This document shows, piece by piece, positions 34,877 through 42,938 of a stretch of DNA of 64,000 nt. Within the stretch, counting starts at the first letter, position 1. The number at the start of each line of letters is the position of its first letter. A model generated the notes under the pieces. It did not search any database. It saw only the letters and a list, made by a program, of their open reading frames with translations, and was not told where the DNA came from. The translations under genes and the position numbers were made by a program. This DNA comes from DATLNF01 sp046590575 (GTDB taxonomy: Bacteria > Actinomycetota > Actinomycetes > BP-191), in NCBI GenBank assembly GCA_046590575.1, contig JBKJUS010000012.1, positions 1-64,000 of the forward strand, given 5' to 3'.

Positions 34877-35689
34877 ATGGAGACCGTGACAACACATCAC
34901 GGCCCCACCCCCCGCACCGACCCCGCCGAACCGAGCACGGCTCCCGGCTGGCGCTCCCGGATAACCCGTCAGCTCGTCGTGGAGATCGTCGTGCTCGGCT
35001 CGCTCTTCCTGCTCTATCGCTTTGGTCGCACGCTGAGCGGCGATCATGTCGAGGCGGCACTGCGTAATGCCGACCAGGTGTGGCTGTTCGAGCGTTCGTG
35101 GAACTTTGTCAGCGAAGTGGATTTGCAGCGTTTCGTGCTCGGCAGCCCTGACCTCATCGTCTGGATGAACCGCTACTACATCGGCATGCACTTCCCGGTG
35201 ACGATCGGCTTCCTGCTGTGGACCTACATCTTTCATCCGCACGCCTACACCCGCACGCGTTGGCGTTTCGTCATCCCGACATTTCTCGCCCTGATCGTGC
35301 ACACGCTCTACCCACTGGCCCCGCCGCGGATGCTTGAAGGTCTCGGCTTCGTCGACACGATGGCGGTCTACGGGCCATCGGCCTATGGGCCGCCTGATCC
35401 TGGCTCCGTCGCCAACCAGTTCGCCGCGATGCCATCGCTGCACTTCGGCTGGGCCGTGCTCGTCGCCTTCGGGGTCGTCACCCTGTCGGCGAGCAGATGG
35501 CGGTGGGTGGTGTTGCTGCACCCGGTGATCACGCTGGCCGTCATCGTGCTCACGGCCAACCACTTCTGGGTCGATGCCATCGCCGTGATCGTGCTCATTG
35601 CAGCAGCCTTCGCAGTGGAGCGCATGGTCATCGTGACCAAGCCCCGGCTGCGCGGCGTACGCCGGCGTGGTGGCGCCCAGCCCGCCTGA
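34877..35689 (+). CDS. PAP2/Aur1-like membrane phosphatase or phosphotransferase
   Basis: 270 aa with about six membrane helices. PAP2 signatures appear late: APPRMLEGLGFVDT, the core MPSLHFGWAVLVAFG (C2; His) and ANHFWVDAIAVIV (C3; His and Asp). The arrangement fits the inositol-phosphotransferase (Aur1/Ipt1) branch used for inositol-phospholipids or lipomannan precursors. The start ATG 34877 carries a 30-residue polar N-terminus. The stop lies 5 bp from the convergent GlxA-type regulator. The substrate is inferred only at family level. Confidence 0.85.
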   Translation: METVTTHHGPTPRTDPAEPSTAPGWRSRITRQLVVEIVVLGSLFLLYRFGRTLSGDHVEAALRNADQVWLFERSWNFVSEVDLQRFVLGSPDLIVWMNRYYIGMHFPVTIGFLLWTYIFHPHAYTRTRWRFVIPTFLALIVHTLYPLAPPRMLEGLGFVDTMAVYGPSAYGPPDPGSVANQFAAMPSLHFGWAVLVAFGVVTLSASRWRWVVLLHPVITLAVIVLTANHFWVDAIAVIVLIAAAFAVERMVIVTKPRLRGVRRRGGAQPA

Positions 35690-35694
35690 TCCCG

Positions 35695-36681
35695 TCAGGC
35701 CGGGTTGCCGGTGCGGAACGTGCGCTGATACGCCTGTGGCGACGTGCCGCGCCAGCGACCGAAGTGCTGGCGCAAAGCGGCCGCCGCCCCGAACCCGCAG
35801 CGCCGCGCGACCTCCTCGACCGACAGGTCGCCCTGCTCGAGCAGTCGCTGCGCCAGCAGCATCCGCTGGTCGAGCAACCAGCGGTACGGCGTCGTACCGG
35901 TCGCAGCGACAAATCGGCGAGCGAAGGTGCGCGGCGACATCAGCACGTGTGCCGCGAGCGTCTCGACCGTGAGCGGCTCGTCCAGCCGCATCATGGCCCA
36001 GTCCAGCACCTCCGCCAGGTCGTCGTTCGACCGGGGCTCGGGCACCGGGGTCTCGACGTACTGCGCCTGGCCGCCCGCCCGATGCGGCGGCACGACCATC
36101 CGGCGCGCGACGGCGTTGGCCACCTCGGCACCATGCACCTCCCGCACGATGTGCAGGCACAGGTCGATGCCGGCCGCGGTGCCCGCGCTGGTGTAGATCG
36201 GGTCGGCATCGACGTAGAGGACATCGGGGTCGATCTCGGCCGCCGGGAAGAGCTCGGCGAGGGCGTCTGTGTAGCGCCAGTGGGTCGTCGCCCGGCGGCC
36301 GTCGAGCAGCCCGGCCTGGCCGAGGACGAACGCGCCGCTGCAGACGCTCATCACCCGGGCGCCACGGGCGACGGCAGACCGCAGCGCATCCAGGAGCGCC
36401 ACCGGCGCCGGTTCGCGCGCGTCTCGCCAGGCAGGGACGGCGATGAGGTCGGCCGTCACGAGGCGGTCGAGGCCGTACGGCGTGACGATGTCGAAACCGG
36501 ACCGGGTGCGAACCGGACCGGGCTCTACGGCACACACCGCGAAGTCGTATCCCGGCAGCCCGTCGGCGGTGCGGTCCATGCCGAACACCTCGCAGACCAC
36601 GCCCAGCTCGAACGGACTCACGTCCTGGCACACCGCGACGGCCACGTTGCGCAGTTTCCAGGAGCGGTTGGCAGGATTCAT
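35695..36681 (-). CDS. GlxA-type transcriptional regulator (DJ-1/PfpI domain plus AraC HTH)
   Basis: 328 aa. N-terminal DJ-1/PfpI-like domain (about 10-185): VAVAVCQDVSPFELGVVCEVFG, LIAVPAWRD, VMSVCSGAFVLGQAGLLDGRRATTHW with the nucleophile-elbow Cys in SVCSGAF, then YTSAGTAAGIDLCLHIVRE. The AraC double helix-turn-helix (about 225-318) includes LTVETLAAHVLMSPRTFARRF, GTTPYRWLLDQRMLLAQRLLE and SVEEVARRCGFGAAAALRQHF. Relatives sense small molecules or stress. It is divergent from the small membrane protein and DinB genes, which may be its targets. Confidence 0.92.
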   Translation of the reverse strand: MNPANRSWKLRNVAVAVCQDVSPFELGVVCEVFGMDRTADGLPGYDFAVCAVEPGPVRTRSGFDIVTPYGLDRLVTADLIAVPAWRDAREPAPVALLDALRSAVARGARVMSVCSGAFVLGQAGLLDGRRATTHWRYTDALAELFPAAEIDPDVLYVDADPIYTSAGTAAGIDLCLHIVREVHGAEVANAVARRMVVPPHRAGGQAQYVETPVPEPRSNDDLAEVLDWAMMRLDEPLTVETLAAHVLMSPRTFARRFVAATGTTPYRWLLDQRMLLAQRLLEQGDLSVEEVARRCGFGAAAALRQHFGRWRGTSPQAYQRTFRTGNPA

Positions 36682-36739
36682 GCGAACAGTGTCAGCCCTG
36701 CCACTCGTCTTGGCAAGTGCTGGCGCGCACCATCAGCGC

Positions 36740-36844
36740 ATGACGATCTTCCTGGTGTTCCTGGCCCTGCTGGCTCTCGCTGAGCTCGCTCCGTGGTACG
36801 GCGCGGACACCCGCGACGACAACAGCTGGACGAGGCACTGCTGA
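36740..36844 (+). CDS. 34-residue membrane protein
   Basis: Begins MTIFLVFLALLALAELAPWY, a single hydrophobic helix, then GADTRDDNSW and a short tail. Small actinobacterial proteins with this helix and a 'GAD(S/T)RD' end are familiar to me from other genomes, but no function is known. Its TGA overlaps the ATG of the DinB gene (TGATG), so it is translated as part of that operon. It lies 58 bp from the divergent GlxA-type regulator. Confidence 0.7.
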   Translation: MTIFLVFLALLALAELAPWYGADTRDDNSWTRHC

Positions 36845-37311
36845 TGGGCCGCCCTGAGGAACGAGCGGCTCTACTCGACCGGTACGACGACGGCCCGCGG
36901 GCCGTCCGCGAGGCGCTGGCCGGAGCGACCGACGAGGCACTCGACTGTCGGGCCGACGACGGCTGGTCCGCTCGCGAGGTGGTTCACCACCTGGCCGACA
37001 GCGAGATGACCTCGGCGATCCGGCTTCGACGACTGCTCTGCGAAGACGGCCCGGTCATCGCGGCGTACGACGAGGAGGAGTTCGCCCGACGGCTGCACTA
37101 CGACGTCCGACCGGTCGAGCCCTCGCTCACCGCGCTCGAGGCGGCCCGCCGTACATCGAGCGACATCCTGCGCCTTACTGATGAAACGGCCTGGGCGCGG
37201 GCCGGGACGCATAGCGAAAGCGGGCCCTACTCGGTGGACGACTGGCTCGCGGCCTACGCCGCACACGCGCACGACCACGCCGCGCAGATCCGCCGCGCCC
37301 TCGGCCGCTGA
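36844..37311 (+). CDS. DinB-family protein (DinB/YfiT-like metal hydrolase fold)
   Basis: 155 aa from ATG 36844; an upstream start at 36793 would be antisense-like. Four-helix bundle with the metal-site His motifs VVHHLADSE (about residues 43-51) and HAHDHAAQIRR near the C-terminus. DinB_2 members include thiol-dependent transferases and maleylpyruvate-isomerase-like enzymes using mycothiol. The substrate is unknown. Coupled to the 34-residue protein and convergent with nucS, 10 bp away. Confidence 0.85.
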   Translation: MGRPEERAALLDRYDDGPRAVREALAGATDEALDCRADDGWSAREVVHHLADSEMTSAIRLRRLLCEDGPVIAAYDEEEFARRLHYDVRPVEPSLTALEAARRTSSDILRLTDETAWARAGTHSESGPYSVDDWLAAYAAHAHDHAAQIRRALGR

Positions 37312-37321
37312 CGCCCCAGAT

Positions 37322-37978
37322 TTAGAACAGTCGTGGCGTGGACGGCTCGATGCCGCGCAGGTCGTCGTAGTCCAGCGTCACGCACGTGATGCCGCGATCG
37401 GCAGCAAGGACCCGGGCCTGCGGGGTGAACTGTTGCGCCGCCAGCACTCCACGCACCGGCGCAAGCAGCGGGTCGAGGTTGAGCCGCTGCAGGTAGCGGG
37501 TGAGCTGCTCCACACCGTCGATCTCGGCCCGACGCTTGATCTCGACGGCCACCCGCACGCCGGCGCCATCCCGGCAGAGCAGGTCGACCGGCCCGATGTC
37601 GGTCGGCTGCTCGCGGCGGACCAGCGACCAGCCGTCGCCGAGGACTTCGCACCGGTCGGCGAGCAGCTCCTGCAGGTGCTTCTCGACGCCGTCCTTCTGC
37701 AGGCCGGGGTCGACGCCGAGCTCGTGGGTCGAGTCGTGCAGCACCTCTTCGATGGCGATGACTAGCTCCTCGCCGGCCTTGTTCACCACCCGCCAGACGC
37801 CATTCGATTCGGTCAACGTGCACGGTGGGCTCATCCAGTTCAAGGGTTTATATCCGAACTCTGAGTGGATCGAGATCGACCCGTCGCCCTTGAAGATGAT
37901 CAACCGGGTCGCCAGCGGCAAGTGCGTGCTAAGACGACCCTTGTAGTCGACCGAGCAGCGCGCGATGACCATCCTCAT
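37322..37978 (-). CDS. nucS: Mismatch-specific endonuclease NucS (EndoMS)
   Basis: Cuts mismatched DNA with the beta clamp; the mismatch-repair nuclease of actinobacteria lacking MutS/MutL. 218 aa from ATG 37978 (MRMVIARCSVDYKGRLSTHL). N-terminal DNA-binding domain to about 110, then the RecB-like nuclease core: PVDLLCRDGAGVRVAVEIKRR (the D...E-x-K residues are present) and QLTRYLQRLNLDPL. The first ~47 codons differ from the actinobacterial consensus more than the rest does: GDGSISIHSEFGYKPLN against the usual ADGSVxVHADDRAYKPLN. A second, decayed copy of just this 5' part lies at 41343-41489, and the homology ends exactly at PLN|W. Confidence 0.93.
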   Translation of the reverse strand: MRMVIARCSVDYKGRLSTHLPLATRLIIFKGDGSISIHSEFGYKPLNWMSPPCTLTESNGVWRVVNKAGEELVIAIEEVLHDSTHELGVDPGLQKDGVEKHLQELLADRCEVLGDGWSLVRREQPTDIGPVDLLCRDGAGVRVAVEIKRRAEIDGVEQLTRYLQRLNLDPLLAPVRGVLAAQQFTPQARVLAADRGITCVTLDYDDLRGIEPSTPRLF

Positions 37979-38104
37979 GCGCAAGACGGTAGGGCACCGT
38001 GGCCCGCGCCGATCGGATGGTCAGCCTTGCGGACGTTGAGCGCGTGGCACCCGGCCCTGGGTCACGCCACAGCGGTGGTCGGTGCCGCGATAGAGCCCCG
38101 GTAG

Positions 38105-38136
38105 GAGGTGGGGCTCCTTCTTGTGGAGCTCACCTC
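38105..38136 (+). other. Hairpin in the leader of the DUF11 surface-protein gene
   Basis: GAGGTG-G-GGCTCC (38105-38117) pairs with GGAGCTCACCTC (38125-38136) through 12 bp with one bulged G and a TTCTTGT loop. It lies 124 bp before the ATG, on the surface-protein transcript. Direct repeats CGTCACG at 38184-38190 and 38200-38206 (16-bp period) follow and could bind a regulator. Role unproven. Confidence 0.45.
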
Positions 38137-38259
38137 GGCGCCAGATCCAACGATCGCTGGACAACTACGTGCTGCATGCTTACCGTCACGCTCAGAGAGC
38201 GTCACGTAGGGTGTTGGTCGCCGGGGGGCGACGCCTGCGGCGCCTCGGAGAGCTGGCCC

Positions 38260-41200
38260 ATGCGTCGAGTGTTGAGCAGGTTCTCCGCAGCTGGAGTCGC
38301 CACCATGCTGATCGGCAGCTGGCTGGTCGTGACGCCGACTACTGCCTCGGCCGAGGCGACCATCGTCGTCGACACGACGGCGCCAGGCATCAACGAGTCA
38401 GACGGCAAGTGCTCGCTGGCCGAGGCGATCTCCTCGGCGAACTTCAATCTCAACGTGGCCATCAAGTCCAGCCCGCCGGACAGCTGGGTCACCACTGAGT
38501 GCCTGGCTGGGCACATCGGCGCGGACACCATCGTCCTGCCGGCCAGCGGGAGCTTCACCTTCAGCAGCGTCTACAGCGACCTCTACAACCCCATGGGGCC
38601 GACCGCCACGCCGATCATCTTCAGTCCCATCACGATCGTGGGCAACGGCGCGAAGCTCGAGCGCACCGGTACGACGCCGATGCGCGCCTTCGCCATCGGC
38701 TACGCCTACGTGGACGCAGACCCCACCGCAGGTGAGGACATCGCCTACGGGACGGGTGAGCTGCTGCTGCAGAACGTGCACGTCAAGAACTTCTTCGCCG
38801 TCGGGGGCAACGGCGGGAAGAGCGCCGGCGGGGGGCTGGGAGCCGGCGGGGCCATCTACGTGCGTGACGCGACTCTCCGAGTCGAGTACAGCACGTTCGA
38901 AGGGAACCGGGCACAGGGCGGCCTCGGGGGCAGCGGCAGGAGCAGCCCCGGCGCCGGCGGCGGCGGCGGCGGCCTCGGGGGCAACGGCGGTTCCGGGACC
39001 GGGCAGGCGCACGACTTCTTCTCCTCGTCCGGGGGCGGCGGCGGCGGCGGTGCCCGCGGCGACGGTGGCAGCAGCCAGTCGACGGGCGCCTTCGGCCAGG
39101 TCCAGGGCGGGCATTTTGGCGGCGGGGGCGGTGGCACCGTGACCGACGGCGGCAGCGACAACGGGACGACCACCAGCCGCGCGGGCGGCCTGGCCTGCGG
39201 CGGTGAGGGCGGCGAGGCGTTCGAAGACGAGGACGGTGACAACGGCTGCGACGGTGGGGGCGGCGGCGGCGGCGAGCGGGTTTACGATGACCCCCTGTCC
39301 TTCGAACACGGCGCGGGCGGGAGGGGCGGCTACGGCGGCGGGGGCGGTGGGGGCGGCTATCACCTGCCGAACTCGCAGCGAGCCCCAGACATCGGGCCCG
39401 GCGGCAACGGCGGCTTCGGTGGCGGTGGTGGTGCCGGCGCGACCGGCGACGACCCGGGCCAGGGTGGCTTCGGCGCCGGCGGTGCCGGCGGCACGGACTC
39501 GCGCGGACCCGGCGGGACCTTCGGCGGCGACGGCGGCGAGACCGGGGACGGGACTGGGCCGGGTGGCGGAGGTGCCGGCCTCGGCGGCGCGATCTTCAGC
39601 GACAACGGTCGGGTGACCATCATCAACAGCACGTTCACTGGCAACTCGGTGTCGCACGGTTTCGCCGGCACCGGCACAGGCACCGGCACAGGCAACGGCG
39701 GCGACGCCGGCGCGGCCGTCTTCGCCGTGGACGGTGACACCGCGATCAGCAGCTCGACCATCGTCGGCAACGAGAGCACGGGCTCCGGCGCGGGAGTGGT
39801 GGTCTACCGCTCGACGCGCAGTGGCTACACCGCGGGCCTCTGGATGGCGAACACCATCCTGGCCCGCAACGACGCCGGGACCGACGGCACGCAGGAGTGC
39901 TACACCCTCGGCGCCGTCACCGCATTCGGGACCGGGAACCTCTTCACCGACAACGGCAACTGCCTTGGCGAGGCCGTCGCCACGGACCCAGGGCTCGGCG
40001 GCCTGACGGTCGAGGTACCCAACACCTCACCAGTGCTCGCCACCGGGGCGGGCAGCTCGGCGGTGGACGCCGGCGACACAACCCAGTGTGAGCCGTACGA
40101 CCAGACCGGCTACGCCCGGCCGGTGGACTCCTGCGACATCGGGGCGTACGAGTACCGCGCTCCGTCCTCCGACCTGGCCGTCGTCACCAGCGCAGTCGGT
40201 ACGGCGGTCGCCGGGCAGGACGCGTCGTTCACAGTCGACGTGAGCAACGCCGGACCCACGACGGCGAGCTCACTCAGCCTGACGGACACCCTGCCGAGCG
40301 GGACGACGTACAAGTCCATGAGCGGTTCCGGCTTCAGCTGCACGGGCACCGGACCGGTCACCTGCACGAGCGGGTCGATGCCCGCCGGCGGGTCGACGCG
40401 GCTGACGTTGACGGTGACGCTGCCATCGTCCATGGCCAGCGGGACGTCACTGAAAAACGCGGTCAGCGTGTCGTCGGCGATCACTGACCCGGACACGACG
40501 GACAACGCGGCCGAGGTCACGACGACCGTTGTCACCCGGGCTGACCTGGCGGCCACGGTCACCGGGCCGCTGGAACCGGTTGCGGGCTTGCCCGTCACCT
40601 ATACGCTCGGGCTGGCGAACAACGGACCCAGTGACTCAGTAGGGGCCACGATGACCGCCGCGGTCCCTACGGGGACGACGTTCACCTCGCTCACGGCACC
40701 CAGTGGCTGGACCTGCACCAGGCCGGCCGTCGGCAGCAATGGTCCGACCAGCGCCAGCTGCACGCAGACGATGGTCGCGACCGCGACCGCCAGCTTCACC
40801 CTCGTCGTACAGCTCCCGACGTCGGCAGCCGAGGGAGGCAACCTGTGCAGCAGCGTCGTGGCGTCGGCGACCACCACCGACCCGACCAGCAGCAACGACA
40901 CGGCCCAGACGTGCGGCACCGTCGTCACCCGCGCCGACCTTCGGGTCGGCCAGACGGTCAGCACGACCGGCAGGCCGGGGAAGGGCACGGCAACCTTCGT
41001 TGTCCGGGTCACCAACGCAGGGCCGAGCGACAGCCAAGCCGTGGAACTGACTGCGTCGTCAGACCAGTTCATCGGTCCGCCGCCGTCGATGATCACCACC
41101 GCCGGCGCGACCTGCACCGTCAGCGGGTCGACGATCACCTGTACGTGGTCGGTCATCACGTCGGGTGCCGCCCCGCAGGTGACGGTCACGGTCCCGTGGC

Positions 41201-41304
41201 GGTCCTCGGTCGGTCAGGTCTGCGTGTCCACCCGCGTCACCGCCACGACGATTGACCCTGTCCCGACGAACAACACCGGCAGCACTTGCACAGCGAAGAA
41301 ATAG
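38260..41304 (+). CDS. Large secreted glycine-rich CSLREA-type surface protein with three DUF11 repeats
   Basis: 1,014 aa from ATG 38260 (CGGAG upstream). Signal peptide (about 1-30, FSAAGVATMLIGSWLVV, cleavage near ASA-EA). The CSLREA-like motif DGKCSLAEAISSANFN (Cys51) begins a right-handed beta-helix-type region. From about 185 to 450 runs a Gly-rich low-complexity stretch (many GGGGG units). Helix-like repeats return (TIINSTFTGNSVSH) and end near CDIGAYEY. Three DUF11 repeats follow from about 636, 760 and 892, each beginning (S/A)DLxV and containing V(S/T)NAGP(S/T) or ANNGPSDS. No LPxTG, lipobox or final membrane helix, so it is probably released or bound by other means. It lies between two nucS 5' ends. 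Confidence 0.85.
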   Translation: MRRVLSRFSAAGVATMLIGSWLVVTPTTASAEATIVVDTTAPGINESDGKCSLAEAISSANFNLNVAIKSSPPDSWVTTECLAGHIGADTIVLPASGSFTFSSVYSDLYNPMGPTATPIIFSPITIVGNGAKLERTGTTPMRAFAIGYAYVDADPTAGEDIAYGTGELLLQNVHVKNFFAVGGNGGKSAGGGLGAGGAIYVRDATLRVEYSTFEGNRAQGGLGGSGRSSPGAGGGGGGLGGNGGSGTGQAHDFFSSSGGGGGGGARGDGGSSQSTGAFGQVQGGHFGGGGGGTVTDGGSDNGTTTSRAGGLACGGEGGEAFEDEDGDNGCDGGGGGGGERVYDDPLSFEHGAGGRGGYGGGGGGGGYHLPNSQRAPDIGPGGNGGFGGGGGAGATGDDPGQGGFGAGGAGGTDSRGPGGTFGGDGGETGDGTGPGGGGAGLGGAIFSDNGRVTIINSTFTGNSVSHGFAGTGTGTGTGNGGDAGAAVFAVDGDTAISSSTIVGNESTGSGAGVVVYRSTRSGYTAGLWMANTILARNDAGTDGTQECYTLGAVTAFGTGNLFTDNGNCLGEAVATDPGLGGLTVEVPNTSPVLATGAGSSAVDAGDTTQCEPYDQTGYARPVDSCDIGAYEYRAPSSDLAVVTSAVGTAVAGQDASFTVDVSNAGPTTASSLSLTDTLPSGTTYKSMSGSGFSCTGTGPVTCTSGSMPAGGSTRLTLTVTLPSSMASGTSLKNAVSVSSAITDPDTTDNAAEVTTTVVTRADLAATVTGPLEPVAGLPVTYTLGLANNGPSDSVGATMTAAVPTGTTFTSLTAPSGWTCTRPAVGSNGPTSASCTQTMVATATASFTLVVQLPTSAAEGGNLCSSVVASATTTDPTSSNDTAQTCGTVVTRADLRVGQTVSTTGRPGKGTATFVVRVTNAGPSDSQAVELTASSDQFIGPPPSMITTAGATCTVSGSTITCTWSVITSGAAPQVTVTVPWRSSVGQVCVSTRVTATTIDPVPTNNTGSTCTAKK
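38810..39610 (+). repeat. Glycine-coding low-complexity tract
   Basis: About 800 bp dominated by GGC/GGG/GGT glycine codons with short units such as GGGGGGG, GGNGG and GGFGGGGG in the protein. It opens long false frames on the other strand. Recombination and slippage are likely here, and assembly is error-prone. Confidence 0.8.
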
Positions 41305-41342
41305 CTCCGGTTCCGACCCTAGATGCGTAGGGCAGCGTGACT

Positions 41343-41489
41343 CAGTTGAGCGGCTTATAAGCCCGGTCATCGGCGTGCACCGCCACGGAGCCGTCGGCTT
41401 TGACCATGATCAGGCGCACTGCCGAGGGCAAAGTGAGCCGTCAGACGTCCGATGTAGTCGACGGTGCAACGAGCGATGACCAGACGCAT
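41343..41489 (-). pseudogene. Truncated, frameshifted 5' remnant of nucS
   Basis: Reading leftward from ATG 41489: MRLVIARCTVDYIGRLTAH, then an extra A in the AAA at 41430-41432 shifts the frame; in the shifted frame LPSAVRLIMVKADGSVAVH and DDRAYKPLN continue, then the homology stops and TGA follows. About 30 of 48 residues match the intact NucS at 37.3-38.0 kb. The residues fit the common actinobacterial consensus better than the intact copy does. The upstream flanks of both copies are also similar (AGACGG-TA-x-GGCAC-x-GTG). Confidence 0.85.
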
Positions 41490-41528
41490 GGCCGAGACGG
41501 CATAGCACGTGTCAGGTCACTGACAGTC

Positions 41529-42917
41529 ATGCCGGCCGAACACCCTTATCGTCGAAGGATGAACCCCCTTTCCGCGACTCCCTGCATTGCCGTGCTCATG
41601 CTCGTCGCGGTCGCGAGCCCTGCGCCCGCGACTCAGAGCAGACCCGTCGGCGCCCGTCTGTCGGGGGGCAGCGTGCTGCCCGCGGGCTGCGCAGACGGCG
41701 TCCCGCCCGACATGTTCGCGGCGACCCCCGCCCTCGAGCGTGAGACGTCTACCACCGTCGACCCGAAGTCGGATCAGACCAGAGCGGTCGCGTGGCTGCA
41801 GGACGACGCGCGCGCAGTAGTGGTTGCCAGGACGGTCGACGGGGGCAAGCGCTGGAGCAGCGCTGTCGTCCCTGGCATCGGGGCGTGCGCCGGTGGACCG
41901 ACGCACCAGCGATACCTGTTCCACCCCCGACTGGGGTTCGGGCCGGACGGTCGCCTCTGGCTTGCGGTGATGACCAGCCGAGGGGCAGGCACCGATCCGC
42001 GCAACCTCTTCTCCGAGGTGCTGGTCACGACCTCGACGGGGCGGCCTGGTGCACCCTGGTCGGCCACCGCACAACTCGCGGAGCTCGGGACGCTGCTGGG
42101 TGACATCGACACGATGTCGGTCCAGCAGGACAAGCCGGCGACAGCGTACGTCGCCCACGACACCGACACCTTCGCTCCCGGTCAGCGGGTCGCAGTCTCC
42201 CGCTCCACGGACGGCGGTCGCAGCTGGACCCGCCACGACGTCGCGACGCTGGCCCCCGGTGACGTCTCCTTCGGGCGCGTGCTGGCCGTGGCCGGCGAGA
42301 CCGTCCTGCTCGCGACGACCCAAACCCGTGCGGCCGTTTTCGCGGGCGTCGATGTCGCGTCGAACCTGGTGATCTACCGGTCCACCGACGGCGGCCGGAC
42401 CTGGTCGACGACCCCGACTGCAACCGGCGTACGGCACGCGGAGTGGCCCGGCCTGGTCCGCTCGGGGGACGGAACGGTGCACCTGGTCTGGCGGGAGACG
42501 ACCGCCGCCGGCAGCTACTTCGTGAAGGTCCGCAGCAGTCGCGACGACGGGGCGACATGGGGCGAGGCGATCACCGCCGGCACCGGTACGACGACAGCGG
42601 TGAACACTGCCGACCTCGGTGCAGCGGCCGGGCCGCAGCGCCAGGTCGGCGTACTGCTCACCGACTCGGCAGAGTCGACGACTACCGTGCGGGCGCTCGT
42701 CTCGCCGGACGGCCGGACATGGCGATCGAGCACCATCGCTGCGGACGTCGACCTGTCCGCGGTGCCGGATGGCGACCCCGGGCGAATCACTGATGCCGCC
42801 GGCACCCGCGAAGGCCTTGTCGCGGCCGTGCCGTTGGGCGGCGCGGCCTGGTCGCCGACCGGTCCGACTGACGTCTTCGCGGTGAGCGCACCCTGGAAGC
42901 CGGCTCGCCGGCACTGA
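41529..42917 (+). CDS. Secreted BNR-repeat (sialidase-like beta-propeller) protein
   Basis: 462 aa from ATG 41529 (basic n-region EHPYRRRM, then ATPCIAVLMLVAVASPAPA); ATG 41559 is an alternative with GAAGG abutting it. Mature protein has several Asp-box-like repeats, SxDGGxxW: VDGGKRWSSAV, SRSTDGGRSWTRHDV, YRSTDGGRTWSTTP, RSSRDDGATWGEA. Such boxes mark sialidase-fold propellers; the Tyr and Arg catalytic set of true sialidases cannot be confirmed. No anchor. It follows the nucS remnant and is convergent with the DUF2867 gene. Confidence 0.8.
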   Translation: MPAEHPYRRRMNPLSATPCIAVLMLVAVASPAPATQSRPVGARLSGGSVLPAGCADGVPPDMFAATPALERETSTTVDPKSDQTRAVAWLQDDARAVVVARTVDGGKRWSSAVVPGIGACAGGPTHQRYLFHPRLGFGPDGRLWLAVMTSRGAGTDPRNLFSEVLVTTSTGRPGAPWSATAQLAELGTLLGDIDTMSVQQDKPATAYVAHDTDTFAPGQRVAVSRSTDGGRSWTRHDVATLAPGDVSFGRVLAVAGETVLLATTQTRAAVFAGVDVASNLVIYRSTDGGRTWSTTPTATGVRHAEWPGLVRSGDGTVHLVWRETTAAGSYFVKVRSSRDDGATWGEAITAGTGTTTAVNTADLGAAAGPQRQVGVLLTDSAESTTTVRALVSPDGRTWRSSTIAADVDLSAVPDGDPGRITDAAGTREGLVAAVPLGGAAWSPTGPTDVFAVSAPWKPARRH

Positions 42918-42938
42918 CGCGAGGCCTGCTGCCCAACC

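Larger units (their letters stand above)
37836..41347. other. Putative inserted segment (about 3.5 kb) bounded by two nucS 5' ends
   Basis: Both nucS copies share a CAGTT at the codon where their similarity stops (37836-37840 and 41343-41347). Between these points lie the intact gene's first 46 codons, the divergent control region and the 1,014-residue surface protein. If CAGTT is the join, the segment is about 3,507 bp. No integrase, transposase or terminal inverted repeat is seen. See findings. Confidence 0.5.

Noticed and set aside
38810..39610. PE_PGRS-type mycobacterial protein
   Set aside because: There is Gly-rich sequence but no PE domain at the N-terminus. The protein has a Sec signal, a CSLREA motif and DUF11 repeats instead.
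38398..39657. A 419-codon open frame on the minus strand through the glycine tract
   Set aside because: It is antisense to GGC/GGG glycine codons, so stops are absent by composition. The translation is Ala/Pro-rich without any domain.
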